This document shows positions 16,645 through 24,211 of a DNA stretch of 51,918 nucleotides, in pieces; position 1 is the stretch's first letter; each line of letters begins with the position of its first letter. Made by a program: the position numbers and the translations under genes. Source of the stretch: an uncultured Emergencia sp. (GTDB lineage Bacteria > Bacillota > Clostridia > Peptostreptococcales > Anaerovoracaceae). Under the pieces are notes generated by a model. That model was not told the origin of the DNA, did no database searches, and saw only the letters and a program-made list of their open reading frames with translations. The stretch lies in the NCBI GenBank assembly GCA_937997955.1, contig CALLDR010000043.1, positions 1-51,918 of the forward strand, written 5' to 3'.

Positions 16645-17985
16645 CTACACCTCCATATAAGTAACCACAGGCTCTACATCATGACGGTCAATTAGGATAG
16701 ATGCGATGGACATGATCTCCCGCACATTCTGTCTCGCTCCGCCACCACCTGCCGGCCCATTGGTATACAACGCTTCCACTTCCCGTCCGATCTTCCTCGC
16801 CGTTTCAAAACTCTTTGTCCGTCCGGAAACTCTCAGTCTGACTTCATCAGGTATCGTATACGAATAATTGTGGTTCCAATAAGTAGCATTCATCCCAATA
16901 TAGTCGATCTTCATTTCATCCAATTCGATCCCGGTCAGTTCAAAACGCTTTTTAACGATATCTGCAGCCAGTTCTGCTCTGGCAAGAGATCCGGTTCCTC
17001 CATAACTGATCTCTCCTTCGCCAATAAAACAGTCCTTATACCCGACAGAAACCTTCAGCGTGTCCGTCTTCGGATGGCCTGTAGCTCCCCGGACTTCCAC
17101 TTTATCCTTCCCGATCTCCGTAAACTGAACCTCTGAAAAATCAGCGACTACATCAGGCGTCAGATATCTGTGCGGATCGTGAATCTCATAGATCATCTGT
17201 TCAATACAGGTGTGACGGGTAATGCATCCGCCGGATCCTTCCACCTTCGTAACAAAAAAAGTGCCGTCCTCGCTGGCTTCAATGATCGGAAATCCCAGGC
17301 GTTCCAGATCAGGTACGTCTTTTTGTCCCGGATCTGCGAAATAGCCCCCGGCGACCTGCCCGCCGCACTCTAACAAATGACCGATTAATGTGCCTTTCCC
17401 TAGCTTATCCCAATCATCAAGTGCCCAACCGAACTCATAAATCAGAGGGGCAAGAAATAACGCTGGGTCGGATACTCTTCCTGTAACAATCACATCTGCA
17501 TCTGCTTTCAGCGCTTCTACAATGGGAGTACATCCCATATAAGCATTAGCAGAAACGATCTCACCATCTAGTTCCCGAAGAGTTCTTCCTGTTTCCCATA
17601 TCTCTCTGTTCTCGTACTGCCCTAGCTTGTCCAGTACGTCGTCGCCAGTAACTGCTGCAATCTTCATGCCTGACAAACCCGCCGCGGCCGCTATCTCTCT
17701 CACCTTTTTAGCCGCGCAGATGGGATTTGCAGACCCCATATTGGTAATCACCTTAATCTTATTCTGATACGCAAGAGGGAGAACTCTCTCCATACGGTAT
17801 TCCAATAGAGAATTGTAACCTTTCTCTGGATTTTTAGCTTTATCCTGCTGGCCCAGACTAATGGTCCTCTCAGCCAGGCACTCGAAGCCGATGTAATCCA
17901 GATTGCCTTTTTCCATTAGCTCCAGTGCAGGTTCCAGTCGATCCCCAGCGTATCCTGCCCCGCTTCCGATTCTGATCTTCTTCAA
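16645..17985 (-). CDS. AtuA-family DUF1446 protein (large subunit)
   Basis: A 446-residue DUF1446 protein. The first residues KKIRIGSGAGYAGDRLEPA are the family signature, followed by NLDYIGFECLAERT, KVITNMGSANP, and DADVIVTGRVSDPALFLAPL near 185. AtuA is required for citronellol/geraniol breakdown in Pseudomonas, but the reaction is unclear, and clostridial homologues lie in many unrelated catabolic clusters. I use a TTG start at 17985 with AAAGGAG eight bases before it; an upstream ATG in the same frame at 18060 would place the start before the promoter. It is the first gene of the operon, 45 bp after the sigma-54 promoter. Confidence 0.85.
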   Translation of the reverse strand: MKKIRIGSGAGYAGDRLEPALELMEKGNLDYIGFECLAERTISLGQQDKAKNPEKGYNSLLEYRMERVLPLAYQNKIKVITNMGSANPICAAKKVREIAAAAGLSGMKIAAVTGDDVLDKLGQYENREIWETGRTLRELDGEIVSANAYMGCTPIVEALKADADVIVTGRVSDPALFLAPLIYEFGWALDDWDKLGKGTLIGHLLECGGQVAGGYFADPGQKDVPDLERLGFPIIEASEDGTFFVTKVEGSGGCITRHTCIEQMIYEIHDPHRYLTPDVVADFSEVQFTEIGKDKVEVRGATGHPKTDTLKVSVGYKDCFIGEGEISYGGTGSLARAELAADIVKKRFELTGIELDEMKIDYIGMNATYWNHNYSYTIPDEVRLRVSGRTKSFETARKIGREVEALYTNGPAGGGGARQNVREIMSIASILIDRHDVEPVVTYMEV

Positions 17986-18029
17986 AACAGCATCTCCTTT
18001 CTCTCTTCTCTCGTTACGCTTATTATAAG

Positions 18030-18046
18030 AGCAACTTTCGTGCCAA
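18030..18046 (-). promoter_or_regulatory. Sigma-54 promoter of the AtuA/PepD/FGE operon
   Basis: The minus strand reads TTGGCACGAAAGTTGCT, matching the -24 TGGCACG and -12 TTGC elements with the correct spacing. It lies 45 bp before the TTG start of the AtuA-like gene and just after the terminator of the activator gene. Confidence 0.88.
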
Positions 18047-18048
18047 CC

Positions 18049-18089
18049 AAAAAAGCGCAAAAAAGACTGTTATTTCGTCTTTTTTGCGC
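18049..18089 (-). terminator. Terminator of the PAS-type activator
   Basis: GCGCAAAAAAGAC and its complement form a perfect 13-bp stem (18055-18067 with 18077-18089), followed on the minus strand by TTTTTT. It separates activator and operon transcripts. Confidence 0.88.
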
Positions 18090-18094
18090 CAGAA

Positions 18095-18156
18095 TTCTAA
18101 TTATTTAGAAACGCCGGTTCTAAATTTCTATAATTTTAGAATCACTTTTTAGAACC
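18095..18156. promoter_or_regulatory. Probable upstream activator sites: TTCTAA-N4-TTAGAA palindromes
   Basis: Two 16-bp palindromes of the form TTCTAW-N4-TTAGAA lie at 18095-18110 and 18126-18141. The second is flanked by GGTTCTAA (18116-18123) and its complement TTAGAACC (18149-18156). They lie 50-125 bp upstream of the sigma-54 promoter, the usual range for enhancer sites, directly after the stop codon of the activator gene. The dense dyad symmetry suits a Fis-type helix-turn-helix dimer. Confidence 0.7.
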
Positions 18157-18158
18157 TA

Positions 18159-19508
18159 TCACTTGATCTTGTTGTAGAGGCTCGCCAGGGAGATTCCCAG
18201 AGCCCCGGCGGCCTGCTTCTTTCCCTCCAGGTCGTTTCCGAACCGTTCCAGAGCTTTCTGGATCTCCCTGCGCTCGGCTTCTCTGACCACATCGCTGAGC
18301 CGCCTCACCGCCGTCATATCGGCCGCGGCCCTTTGTCCCTGGATCCGGTACGGAAGGTGCCGCGCTTCTATAGTGGTGCCTTCCATATTGTTGACGGAAA
18401 ACTCTATAGCGTTGCGCAGCTCGCGGACGTTGCCAGGCCAGTCGTAGGCGCGCAGGACCGCCTTTGCTCCCTCAGAAATGGTAATATTGCTCTTCAGCGC
18501 GTTCCGCTGTTCATCGCAGAAGGCCTCCGCGAGAGCCAGAATGTCTTCCCGCCGCTCCCGCAGGGGCGGAATCCTGACAGGATAGATGGCGATCCGGTAA
18601 TACAGGTCATGACGGAAGGTTCCTTCGGCGATGCACTGCTCCAGATCCCTGTTGGTTGCCGCCACCACCCGGATATCCACGGGAATCTCTTTGATGCCGC
18701 CGATCCTGCGTATGGTCCTCTCCTGCAGCGCCCGCAGCAGGTGGCCCTGTGTCTCCATGCTCATCTCCGAAATCTCATCGAGAAAGATGGTTCCCCTGTC
18801 CGCGGCCTCGAACAGCCCCATCTTTCCGCCTTTTTTCGCGCCGGTGAAAGCTCCGTCCTCATAGCCGAACAGCTCGCTTTCCAGAAGCTCTTTCTGAAAC
18901 GCAGCGCAGTTGACCGCGATGAAAGGATCATCTTTTCTGCGGGACCCGTTGTGGATGGCATTGGCGTAGAGCTCTTTCCCTGTGCCGCTCTCCCCCAACA
19001 GCAAAATGGTGGTCTCCTTTTCCGCCAGACGCAGGATATCCTCCTTCAGCCTTTGGGAAACGGGGTCCTCGGCTATGATATCGTCAAGGGTGTATTTCGC
19101 CCGATGGATGGACCGCATGCGGTTTTCCAGCCTCCGGATCTCGGTCTCATATTTGTTGATGGTCTTGGACAGCTTTCTCACATCCTCGATATTGCTGACG
19201 ATGGAAATGCCTCCTACCACCTTGCCGTCTTCTACGAGCGGCGACATGTTCACGGTATAATCCACATCTCGCTCTCTGCGCAGCGCCCCTACGATAGGTT
19301 TGCCCGAATTGACGACCTCCATCAGCCTGGCCCCGGGCCGCACCTCCTTCAGCGGCAGCCCTACGATGTCCTCCTCCGCGATGCCCGTGATGCGGGTATA
19401 GGCGGGATTGATATACTGCACCACATAATCTGTATCGATCATCAAAACACCGTCGTACAGATTCTCAAAAAAAGTCTTCCCTACATCTTTTATTTCAACG
19501 TTCAACAT
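18159..19508 (-). CDS. Sigma-54-dependent activator with PAS sensor
   Basis: A 449-residue enhancer-binding protein. Residues about 10-125 are a PAS domain (FENLYDGVLMIDTDYVVQYINPAYTR begins it), then a short coiled segment, then the AAA+ domain at about 138-380 with Walker A GESGTGKE near 172, an intact GAFTGA near 219 and Walker B IFLDEISE near 242. A Fis-type helix-turn-helix ends the protein (about 405-449, ending SLASLYNKIK). The start at 19508 has AAGGA nine bases upstream; earlier in-frame starts lack a site. It almost certainly activates the operon directly downstream, through the palindromes at 18095-18156. The signal is likely a small molecule bound by PAS. Confidence 0.9.
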   Translation of the reverse strand: MLNVEIKDVGKTFFENLYDGVLMIDTDYVVQYINPAYTRITGIAEEDIVGLPLKEVRPGARLMEVVNSGKPIVGALRRERDVDYTVNMSPLVEDGKVVGGISIVSNIEDVRKLSKTINKYETEIRRLENRMRSIHRAKYTLDDIIAEDPVSQRLKEDILRLAEKETTILLLGESGTGKELYANAIHNGSRRKDDPFIAVNCAAFQKELLESELFGYEDGAFTGAKKGGKMGLFEAADRGTIFLDEISEMSMETQGHLLRALQERTIRRIGGIKEIPVDIRVVAATNRDLEQCIAEGTFRHDLYYRIAIYPVRIPPLRERREDILALAEAFCDEQRNALKSNITISEGAKAVLRAYDWPGNVRELRNAIEFSVNNMEGTTIEARHLPYRIQGQRAAADMTAVRRLSDVVREAERREIQKALERFGNDLEGKKQAAGALGISLASLYNKIK

Positions 19509-19565
19509 GGCTTCTGTTCCTTCTTCCGCGATCATTTCACAGCTGCGATGGCCTTTTCTGTATTC

Positions 19566-19574
19566 AGCATACCA
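19566..19574 (-). promoter_or_regulatory. Possible extended -10 promoter of the PAS-type activator
   Basis: TGGTATGCT on the minus strand, 58 bp before the ATG at 19508. No convincing -35 accompanies it, as expected for extended -10 promoters. Confidence 0.33.
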
Positions 19575-19625
19575 CAGAACGCCCCTGCTCACCAGTGCTT
19601 TTTTCCATCAAAGCGCTGCGCCGGC

Positions 19626-19669
19626 AAAAAGCCAAAATGCCGCCCGCTAGGCAGGCAGCACATTGGCTT
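19626..19669 (-). terminator. Terminator of the alanine dehydrogenase gene
   Basis: On the minus strand, AAGCCAA pairs with TTGGCTT, with a further GC-rich inner stem, followed by TTTTT. It lies 30-75 bp after the stop of the gene at 19701-20873. Confidence 0.75.
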
Positions 19670-19700
19670 CGGCGATCTATTTACTTACTTCCCTGATTGC

Positions 19701-20873
19701 TTATTTTCTGAATTCCTCATAGTAGTTTTCCGATCTGGTCACAGTGGCCTTCGGCGCCGGGTCCAGCTGCTGGTCCTCAATGCCTAAGATTACCTCCGGC
19801 TGTACCCATGGACGGTTTTGGATGCCGCTGGTCTCCTCGTGGGTCAGGTAGCCTTTGTAGGCGGTCAGGCTGCGGCGCAGGAAGCCGTCTTTAGCGCAGG
19901 CCGCTTCCAGACCCTGATTCATAATGGCTCTGAAGTGAGGCAGAATCGACGCGGCGTATGCCACAGACGTGGAACCCGCGATGGCTCCTGGAATGTTGCT
20001 GACGCAGTAGTGGACCACGCCCTCCTCGATGTAGATCGGATCCTCGTGGGTCGTCTCGTGGAAGGTCTCGATGCAGCCGTAATCGTTGCTGACGTCCACG
20101 ATGACGGACCCTCTGCGCATGGAAGCTACCATCTGGCGGTCGATCATGAACTCCGCGGCGTTCTTCGGCCATCTCACACAGTTGACTACCAGATCTGTGG
20201 AGGCGATCTCCTTTGCCAGATTATATCTGTTGGAAATGATGGTGTTGACCTTTCCGTCGTATTTGGTGCTGATCTCTCTCAGCGCGCCGATGTTGATGTC
20301 CGCCACGGTAACCCATGCGCCCATGGTCTGCAGCACCTCGATAGCGCCTCGGCCCACGGTTCCCGCGCCGCAGACCAGTGCTTTGATCCCCGGCGCCGCG
20401 CCCAGGCCGCTGACAAACTTGCCGCTGCCGCCGTTGGTGGTCATCATAGACCAAAGTCCCATAAACGCGCCGGCCTTGCCTGCCGCTTCGCAGTTAGGCG
20501 AACCGTAGCGGTGAGAGTCCTCTGCTGTAATGGCGATGACCTTCTTCTCCAGCAGGGCGTCGACCTCTTCTCTGTGGGCTGCCGGATGGATGCAGCAGTA
20601 GATCATCTGCCCCTCCCGCATCAGGTCGTATTCGCTGGCTTCGATCTCCTTCACCTTGGCAACAAAATCGCAGGCTGCCCAGATTTCCTCGTTGGTCGCG
20701 GCGATAACCGCCCCCGCGGCCGCGTACTCCTCGTCATCAAAGCCCGCGGCATATCCCGCCTTGGAAGCCACATAGACCTCATGGCCGTCTCCGACTAAGA
20801 TGCTGACCTCTGCCGGCGTCGCGACGACGCGATATTCTCCGTTCTTTATGTCCTTTAATACGCCAAATTTCAT
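19701..20873 (-). CDS. ald: Alanine dehydrogenase family protein
   Basis: A 390-residue NAD-dependent enzyme of the alanine dehydrogenase/transhydrogenase family, interconverting L-alanine with pyruvate and ammonia. MKFGVLKDIKNGEYRVVATPAEV is the family N terminus; KVKE near 73 and the His of CIHPAAH near 94 match the pyruvate-binding Lys and catalytic His. The NAD fold is ALVCGAGTVGRGA near 170, and YCVSNIPGAI matches the late active-site loop. It is slightly longer than typical Ald, and the loop differs from the usual NMP, so another amino acid substrate is possible. It has its own sigma-54 promoter. Alanine is a product of the ornithine pathway encoded nearby, which gives it a plausible role. 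Confidence 0.82.
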   Translation of the reverse strand: MKFGVLKDIKNGEYRVVATPAEVSILVGDGHEVYVASKAGYAAGFDDEEYAAAGAVIAATNEEIWAACDFVAKVKEIEASEYDLMREGQMIYCCIHPAAHREEVDALLEKKVIAITAEDSHRYGSPNCEAAGKAGAFMGLWSMMTTNGGSGKFVSGLGAAPGIKALVCGAGTVGRGAIEVLQTMGAWVTVADINIGALREISTKYDGKVNTIISNRYNLAKEIASTDLVVNCVRWPKNAAEFMIDRQMVASMRRGSVIVDVSNDYGCIETFHETTHEDPIYIEEGVVHYCVSNIPGAIAGSTSVAYAASILPHFRAIMNQGLEAACAKDGFLRRSLTAYKGYLTHEETSGIQNRPWVQPEVILGIEDQQLDPAPKATVTRSENYYEEFRK

Positions 20874-20924
20874 TTCTTCGATACTTCCTTTCCCTCTCAG
20901 TGTTGGATTGATGTCACATTAATT

Positions 20925-20940
20925 TGCAAAGGTCGTGCCA
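20925..20940 (-). promoter_or_regulatory. Sigma-54 promoter of the alanine dehydrogenase gene
   Basis: The minus strand reads TGGCACGACCTTTGCA, a full consensus -24/-12 element with correct spacing, about 50 bp before the ATG at 20873. GGAAAGGAAG provides the ribosome site. Confidence 0.88.
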
Positions 20941-20956
20941 TCGAATCAAAAGAGAA

Positions 20957-20980
20957 AAGGTGTTGAAAATTCAACACCTT
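20957..20980 (-). terminator. Terminator of the third sigma-54 activator
   Basis: AAGGTGTTGAA and TTCAACACCTT form a perfect 11-bp stem around two bases, followed on the minus strand by TTCTCTTTT. It lies 70 bp after the stop of the activator at 21052-22464. Confidence 0.75.
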
Positions 20981-21002
20981 CTTCCTACACCGCCGGCCTT
21001 GT

Positions 21003-21020
21003 CCGCTCATATATGAGCGG
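21003..21020. promoter_or_regulatory. Probable activator site CCGCTCATATATGAGCGG
   Basis: A perfect 18-bp palindrome about 65 bp upstream of the sigma-54 promoter of ald. A related half-site (TTTTTGAGCGG, 21041-21051) lies next to it, reaching the activator's stop codon. A 15/18 match occurs upstream of the second sigma-54 promoter at 24067-24083, which supports a shared regulator. Confidence 0.72.
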
Positions 21021-21051
21021 CGTCAGCTAAGATAAGAGCGTTTTTGAGCGG

Positions 21052-22464
21052 TTACAGGTCGTGCTCCTTTACCTTTCTGCTCAGGGTCTGCCTCGGCACA
21101 TCCAGCAGGACCGCCGCCCTGGTGATGTTCCCGTCGGTTTTGCTCAGCGCGGCGCGAATCAGCTTCTTTTCATAATCAGCGACCTGCTCAGTCAGCGATC
21201 TATCCTCCAGTTCGCCGCCGTCGCTGTCCGCGCCGTCTATGGCCATCAGCCTGGCCTGCACGTGGCGAAGCTCCAGGGTTTCCGTGTCCTCATTGGCCAT
21301 GCCTACGCCGTAGGCGACGACGTTCTCCAATTCCCGCACGTTGCCCTGCCATGGACATTTCTCAAGCTCCTCATAGAGCTTTCCGGAAATCCTGTGAATT
21401 TTCTTTCCGAACATGTTATTGTACTTGGCCGCGAAATAATTGGTCAGCAGCCGGATATCCCGCTTTCTCTCCCGCAAAGGCGGGATTTCCAGGATCAGCA
21501 CCGCCAGCCTGTAGTAGAGGTCCTGCCGGAAGGAGCCTTCCTTTACCAGCCGCTCCGGCCGCTGGTTGGTCGAAGACACGATCCGCACGTTGACCTTTTT
21601 CACTGCTTTGTCCCCGACCCGGCGGAAGGTTCCGTCCTGAATGACCCGCAGCAGCTTGGGCTGCAGCTCCAGAGGCATGGAGTTGATCTCGTCCAGGAAC
21701 AAAGTGCCTCCGTCGGCCAGTTCCAGCAGCCCGATGTTGTCCACCGCCCCGGTGAAAGCGCCCTTTGACGTGCCGAACAAAATGCTTTCCATCAGGTTTG
21801 CCGGAATCGAGGCGCAGTTCTGGACCACAAAGGGCTTGTCCGCCCGGTTGCTGGCATTGTGCAGAGAATGGGCCACCAGTTCCTTTCCCGTTCCGGTTTC
21901 CCCGTAGATCAGCACAGGCAGCTCCGTCTTGGCCAGGCGGAGAATGTTGTCCTTCAGCTCCAGCATCTTCCCGTCGCAGGTCTGAATATCCTCCACCTGA
22001 TAGGTCGCCACATCGGCGCCGTGGGCCAGGCTGTCCACCTTGTTGTACGCGTACAGGATCTCTTCGGTGAATTCCTCGCCGTCAAAGTCGATAGGCACCC
22101 CGTCAGCGGCCTTTCCCCCGTCGTCGGAGACAGACAGATCGATGACCCCGACTACAGTCCGCCCGGATTTAATCGGTATGGAGAGGGACGTGATCTCAAT
22201 TGGGTCGCGGCCCCTGCTCTTCAGCATCTGATTCTCCACATAGACAGGTACGCCTTTTCTCATGGCCAGATATACGCTGCTGTTATTCTCATCCAGTTTT
22301 TCATAGACGTCAAAGAACTTCTTCCCCACTACTTCGTAATTCTCGTCCACGCTGTCCAGCTTGTTGTTGAATTTGGCAGAGAAGAGAATTTCCCCCTCTA
22401 TATTGACGATGGTGATCCCCTCAATATATCCTTTTCCGTTGAATAACTTGTTTACAAAATCCAT
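21052..22464 (-). CDS. Sigma-54-dependent activator of ald and the NhaC-type transporter (inferred)
   Basis: A 470-residue enhancer-binding protein. Residues 1-115 form a sensor domain of PAS/GAF-like character (GITIVNIEGEILFSAKFN begins it). The AAA+ domain spans about 155-400, with Walker A GETGTGKE near 189, GAFTGA near 235 and Walker B LFLDEINS near 257. A Fis-type helix-turn-helix is at the end (TRAAVLLDVPRQTLSRKVKEHDL). It lies between its two likely targets, ald downstream and the transporter upstream, both with sigma-54 promoters and the same 18-bp palindrome. A sigma-70-type promoter lies at 22508-22536. Confidence 0.9.
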   Translation of the reverse strand: MDFVNKLFNGKGYIEGITIVNIEGEILFSAKFNNKLDSVDENYEVVGKKFFDVYEKLDENNSSVYLAMRKGVPVYVENQMLKSRGRDPIEITSLSIPIKSGRTVVGVIDLSVSDDGGKAADGVPIDFDGEEFTEEILYAYNKVDSLAHGADVATYQVEDIQTCDGKMLELKDNILRLAKTELPVLIYGETGTGKELVAHSLHNASNRADKPFVVQNCASIPANLMESILFGTSKGAFTGAVDNIGLLELADGGTLFLDEINSMPLELQPKLLRVIQDGTFRRVGDKAVKKVNVRIVSSTNQRPERLVKEGSFRQDLYYRLAVLILEIPPLRERKRDIRLLTNYFAAKYNNMFGKKIHRISGKLYEELEKCPWQGNVRELENVVAYGVGMANEDTETLELRHVQARLMAIDGADSDGGELEDRSLTEQVADYEKKLIRAALSKTDGNITRAAVLLDVPRQTLSRKVKEHDL

Positions 22465-22507
22465 AACTGCCTCTTTTCCGTAATCACAGGTGCAAATGTC
22501 TACCTTT

Positions 22508-22536
22508 ATTTTATCTTATGAAACAGAAATACTCAA
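22508..22536 (-). promoter_or_regulatory. Probable sigma-70-type promoter of the third activator
   Basis: TTGAGT (22531-22536), a 17-bp spacer and TAAAAT (22508-22513) on the minus strand, about 45 bp before the ATG. Confidence 0.5.
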
Positions 22537-22539
22537 CAC

Positions 22540-22577
22540 AAAAAAACAGACCGGCTGCCCCAGAGGACAGCCGTCTG
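22540..22577 (-). terminator. Terminator of the NhaC-type transporter gene
   Basis: On the minus strand CAGAC-GGCTG pairs with CAGCC-GTCTG, with a bulged GC-rich top, followed by seven T. It lies 45 bp after the transporter stop. Confidence 0.88.
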
Positions 22578-22621
22578 CATACGATTGGTCAATTTGATAT
22601 GTTCTGCTGTGTTTTGATCTG

Positions 22622-24028
22622 TTAGAGAGATGTAAATCCCAGGATCAGATACCCGACCACCGCCAGAGCGCCGCATACTAAGGAGTACGGCAGCTGCGTC
22701 TTTACGTGGTCGATATGATCCGCACCTGCGCCAGTAGATGCCAGGATCGTGGTATCGGACAGCGGGGAGCAGTGATCTCCGAATACACCGCCGCCGGCGA
22801 CTGCCGCGAAGCAGGCTACCACCAGGGTAGTCAGAGTATCGTTGGTATACGCGAAAGCCAGAGGCAGGGCGATCGGCATACAGATGGCGAATGTGCCCCA
22901 GGAAGAACCGGTGGCGAAGGCCATGATCGCCGCTACGACAAAGATGATCGCAGGCAGTACGTTAGGCGACAGGAATCCCTCGCAGGTCTGAATGATAAAG
23001 TTAGCGGTTCCCATGGTGCTGGACAGCGCGTTGACGGAATAAGCCAGCGCCAGCAGGGTTACAGCAGGTACGCCGCTCTTGATGCCCTGTGTCACGGTAT
23101 CCATTACCTCGCCAAAAGGAATGCCCTGCACCAGCATGCTGATCGCCATGAAGATGACCACGCCCAGAAATACTTCCATGGTCTTTGCTGAACCCATGAG
23201 GAAGAAGGTGGACATAGCGCCTACGATGATCAGCAGTACCGGCAGTACGAAGTTGAGGAAAACTCTCGGCTTAATGCCCTCTGCCGGCTTCATCTCCAGC
23301 AGTTCCTTGCCGATCAGCGGCGTCGCGCCGTCTCTCAGCACTTTGCCCTCGTTGATCGCTCTGTCTTCAGCCTTTTTCATCGGTCCGAAGTCTTTGACAA
23401 TGCCGCTGGCCACCAGGCCAACCATGATGACGGCAAACAGCGGGTAGAAGTTCAGCGGAATCGCTTTGAGGAACAGGCCCTGGGCGTCTTCCTGCGTCGC
23501 GATGCAGCCGATGCCTACGGCCAGTCCCATCAGGTACGCGGCCCAGCCTGTGATCGGCACCAGTACGCTGACCGGCGCGGCGGTAGAGTCCGCGATGTAG
23601 GAGAGCTTTTCCTTTGAGATCTTCGCTCTGTCGGAAATATCTCTCATGACGGTTCCTACAAACAGCGGCGAAAAGGAATCGGAAAAGTATACGAAAATTC
23701 CCAAAAACCACGCCATAAGCTGTACGCCCCTGCGCTTCAGATTTTTGCTGTGCACCCAGTCAGAAAAGGCCTGAATCGCTCCCGTCTTGTGGAAAAAGGC
23801 TACGATGATGGCGATATACAGGTTCAGCAGCATAACCCAGGAAAAACTGGTGGTGCCTGTCGCCTCTTTGATCAGCGTAGGCAGTCCCAAAATGCCCTGT
23901 CCGGCAGCCAGGGTTCCTACCAGACATGCCGCGATCAGCGCAACGATGGTATTTTTCGTCGCAAAGGATAAAACAATTGCAATAATAGCTGGCAACAATG
24001 AGATCCAGCCCATTGTTTCTAGATCCAT
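22622..24028 (-). CDS. NhaC-family Na+/H+ antiporter-type transporter
   Basis: A 468-residue membrane protein with eleven or twelve hydrophobic segments, of the NhaC family. Family features include the early GWISLLPAIIAIVLSFATKN, a YFSDSFSPLFVGTVMRDIS segment near 114, ATGSSWGTFAICMPIALPL near 372 and GGGVFGDHCSPLSDTTILAS near 406. NhaC relatives in Clostridia often lie in amino acid degradation loci and may exchange amino acids or amines rather than only Na+ and H+. Here it has its own sigma-54 promoter and shares an operator with ald. A homologous transporter is, as I recall, also linked to the C. difficile ornithine cluster. AGGAGG precedes the ATG. Confidence 0.88.
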   Translation of the reverse strand: MDLETMGWISLLPAIIAIVLSFATKNTIVALIAACLVGTLAAGQGILGLPTLIKEATGTTSFSWVMLLNLYIAIIVAFFHKTGAIQAFSDWVHSKNLKRRGVQLMAWFLGIFVYFSDSFSPLFVGTVMRDISDRAKISKEKLSYIADSTAAPVSVLVPITGWAAYLMGLAVGIGCIATQEDAQGLFLKAIPLNFYPLFAVIMVGLVASGIVKDFGPMKKAEDRAINEGKVLRDGATPLIGKELLEMKPAEGIKPRVFLNFVLPVLLIIVGAMSTFFLMGSAKTMEVFLGVVIFMAISMLVQGIPFGEVMDTVTQGIKSGVPAVTLLALAYSVNALSSTMGTANFIIQTCEGFLSPNVLPAIIFVVAAIMAFATGSSWGTFAICMPIALPLAFAYTNDTLTTLVVACFAAVAGGGVFGDHCSPLSDTTILASTGAGADHIDHVKTQLPYSLVCGALAVVGYLILGFTSL

Positions 24029-24066
24029 AGAAATAACCTCCTGTGTCGTTCTTTGTCAAATAATAT

Positions 24067-24083
24067 TGCAATTTATATGCCAA
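24067..24083 (-). promoter_or_regulatory. Sigma-54 promoter of the NhaC-type transporter
   Basis: The minus strand reads TTGGCATATAAATTGCA; the invariant GG and GC are correctly spaced, with the rest a weaker match to TGGCACG. It lies 39 bp before the ATG at 24028. Confidence 0.75.
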
Positions 24084-24154
24084 GTTCCCGCCAGGCCCCT
24101 TTCGTTGAAATTCCAATCCTTTCACCCCTTCATCAGGGAAAAGGGTCCGGCATG

Positions 24155-24172
24155 CCGCCCGAATATGAGCGG
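24155..24172. promoter_or_regulatory. Second copy of the activator site, CCGCCCGAATATGAGCGG
   Basis: Matches 15 of 18 bases of the perfect palindrome upstream of ald and lies at a similar distance (about 72 bp) from its sigma-54 promoter. A GCTCAAAA half-site follows at 24178-24185. This links both promoters to the activator encoded between them. Confidence 0.65.
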
Positions 24173-24211
24173 CCTCTGCTCAAAACCATTCCGTCCCCGC
24201 GCCCGCTGCAT

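Noticed and set aside
18060..18060. ATG at 18060 as the start of the AtuA-like gene
   Set aside because: It would put the sigma-54 promoter and part of the terminator inside the coding region; the TTG at 17985 has a good ribosome site.
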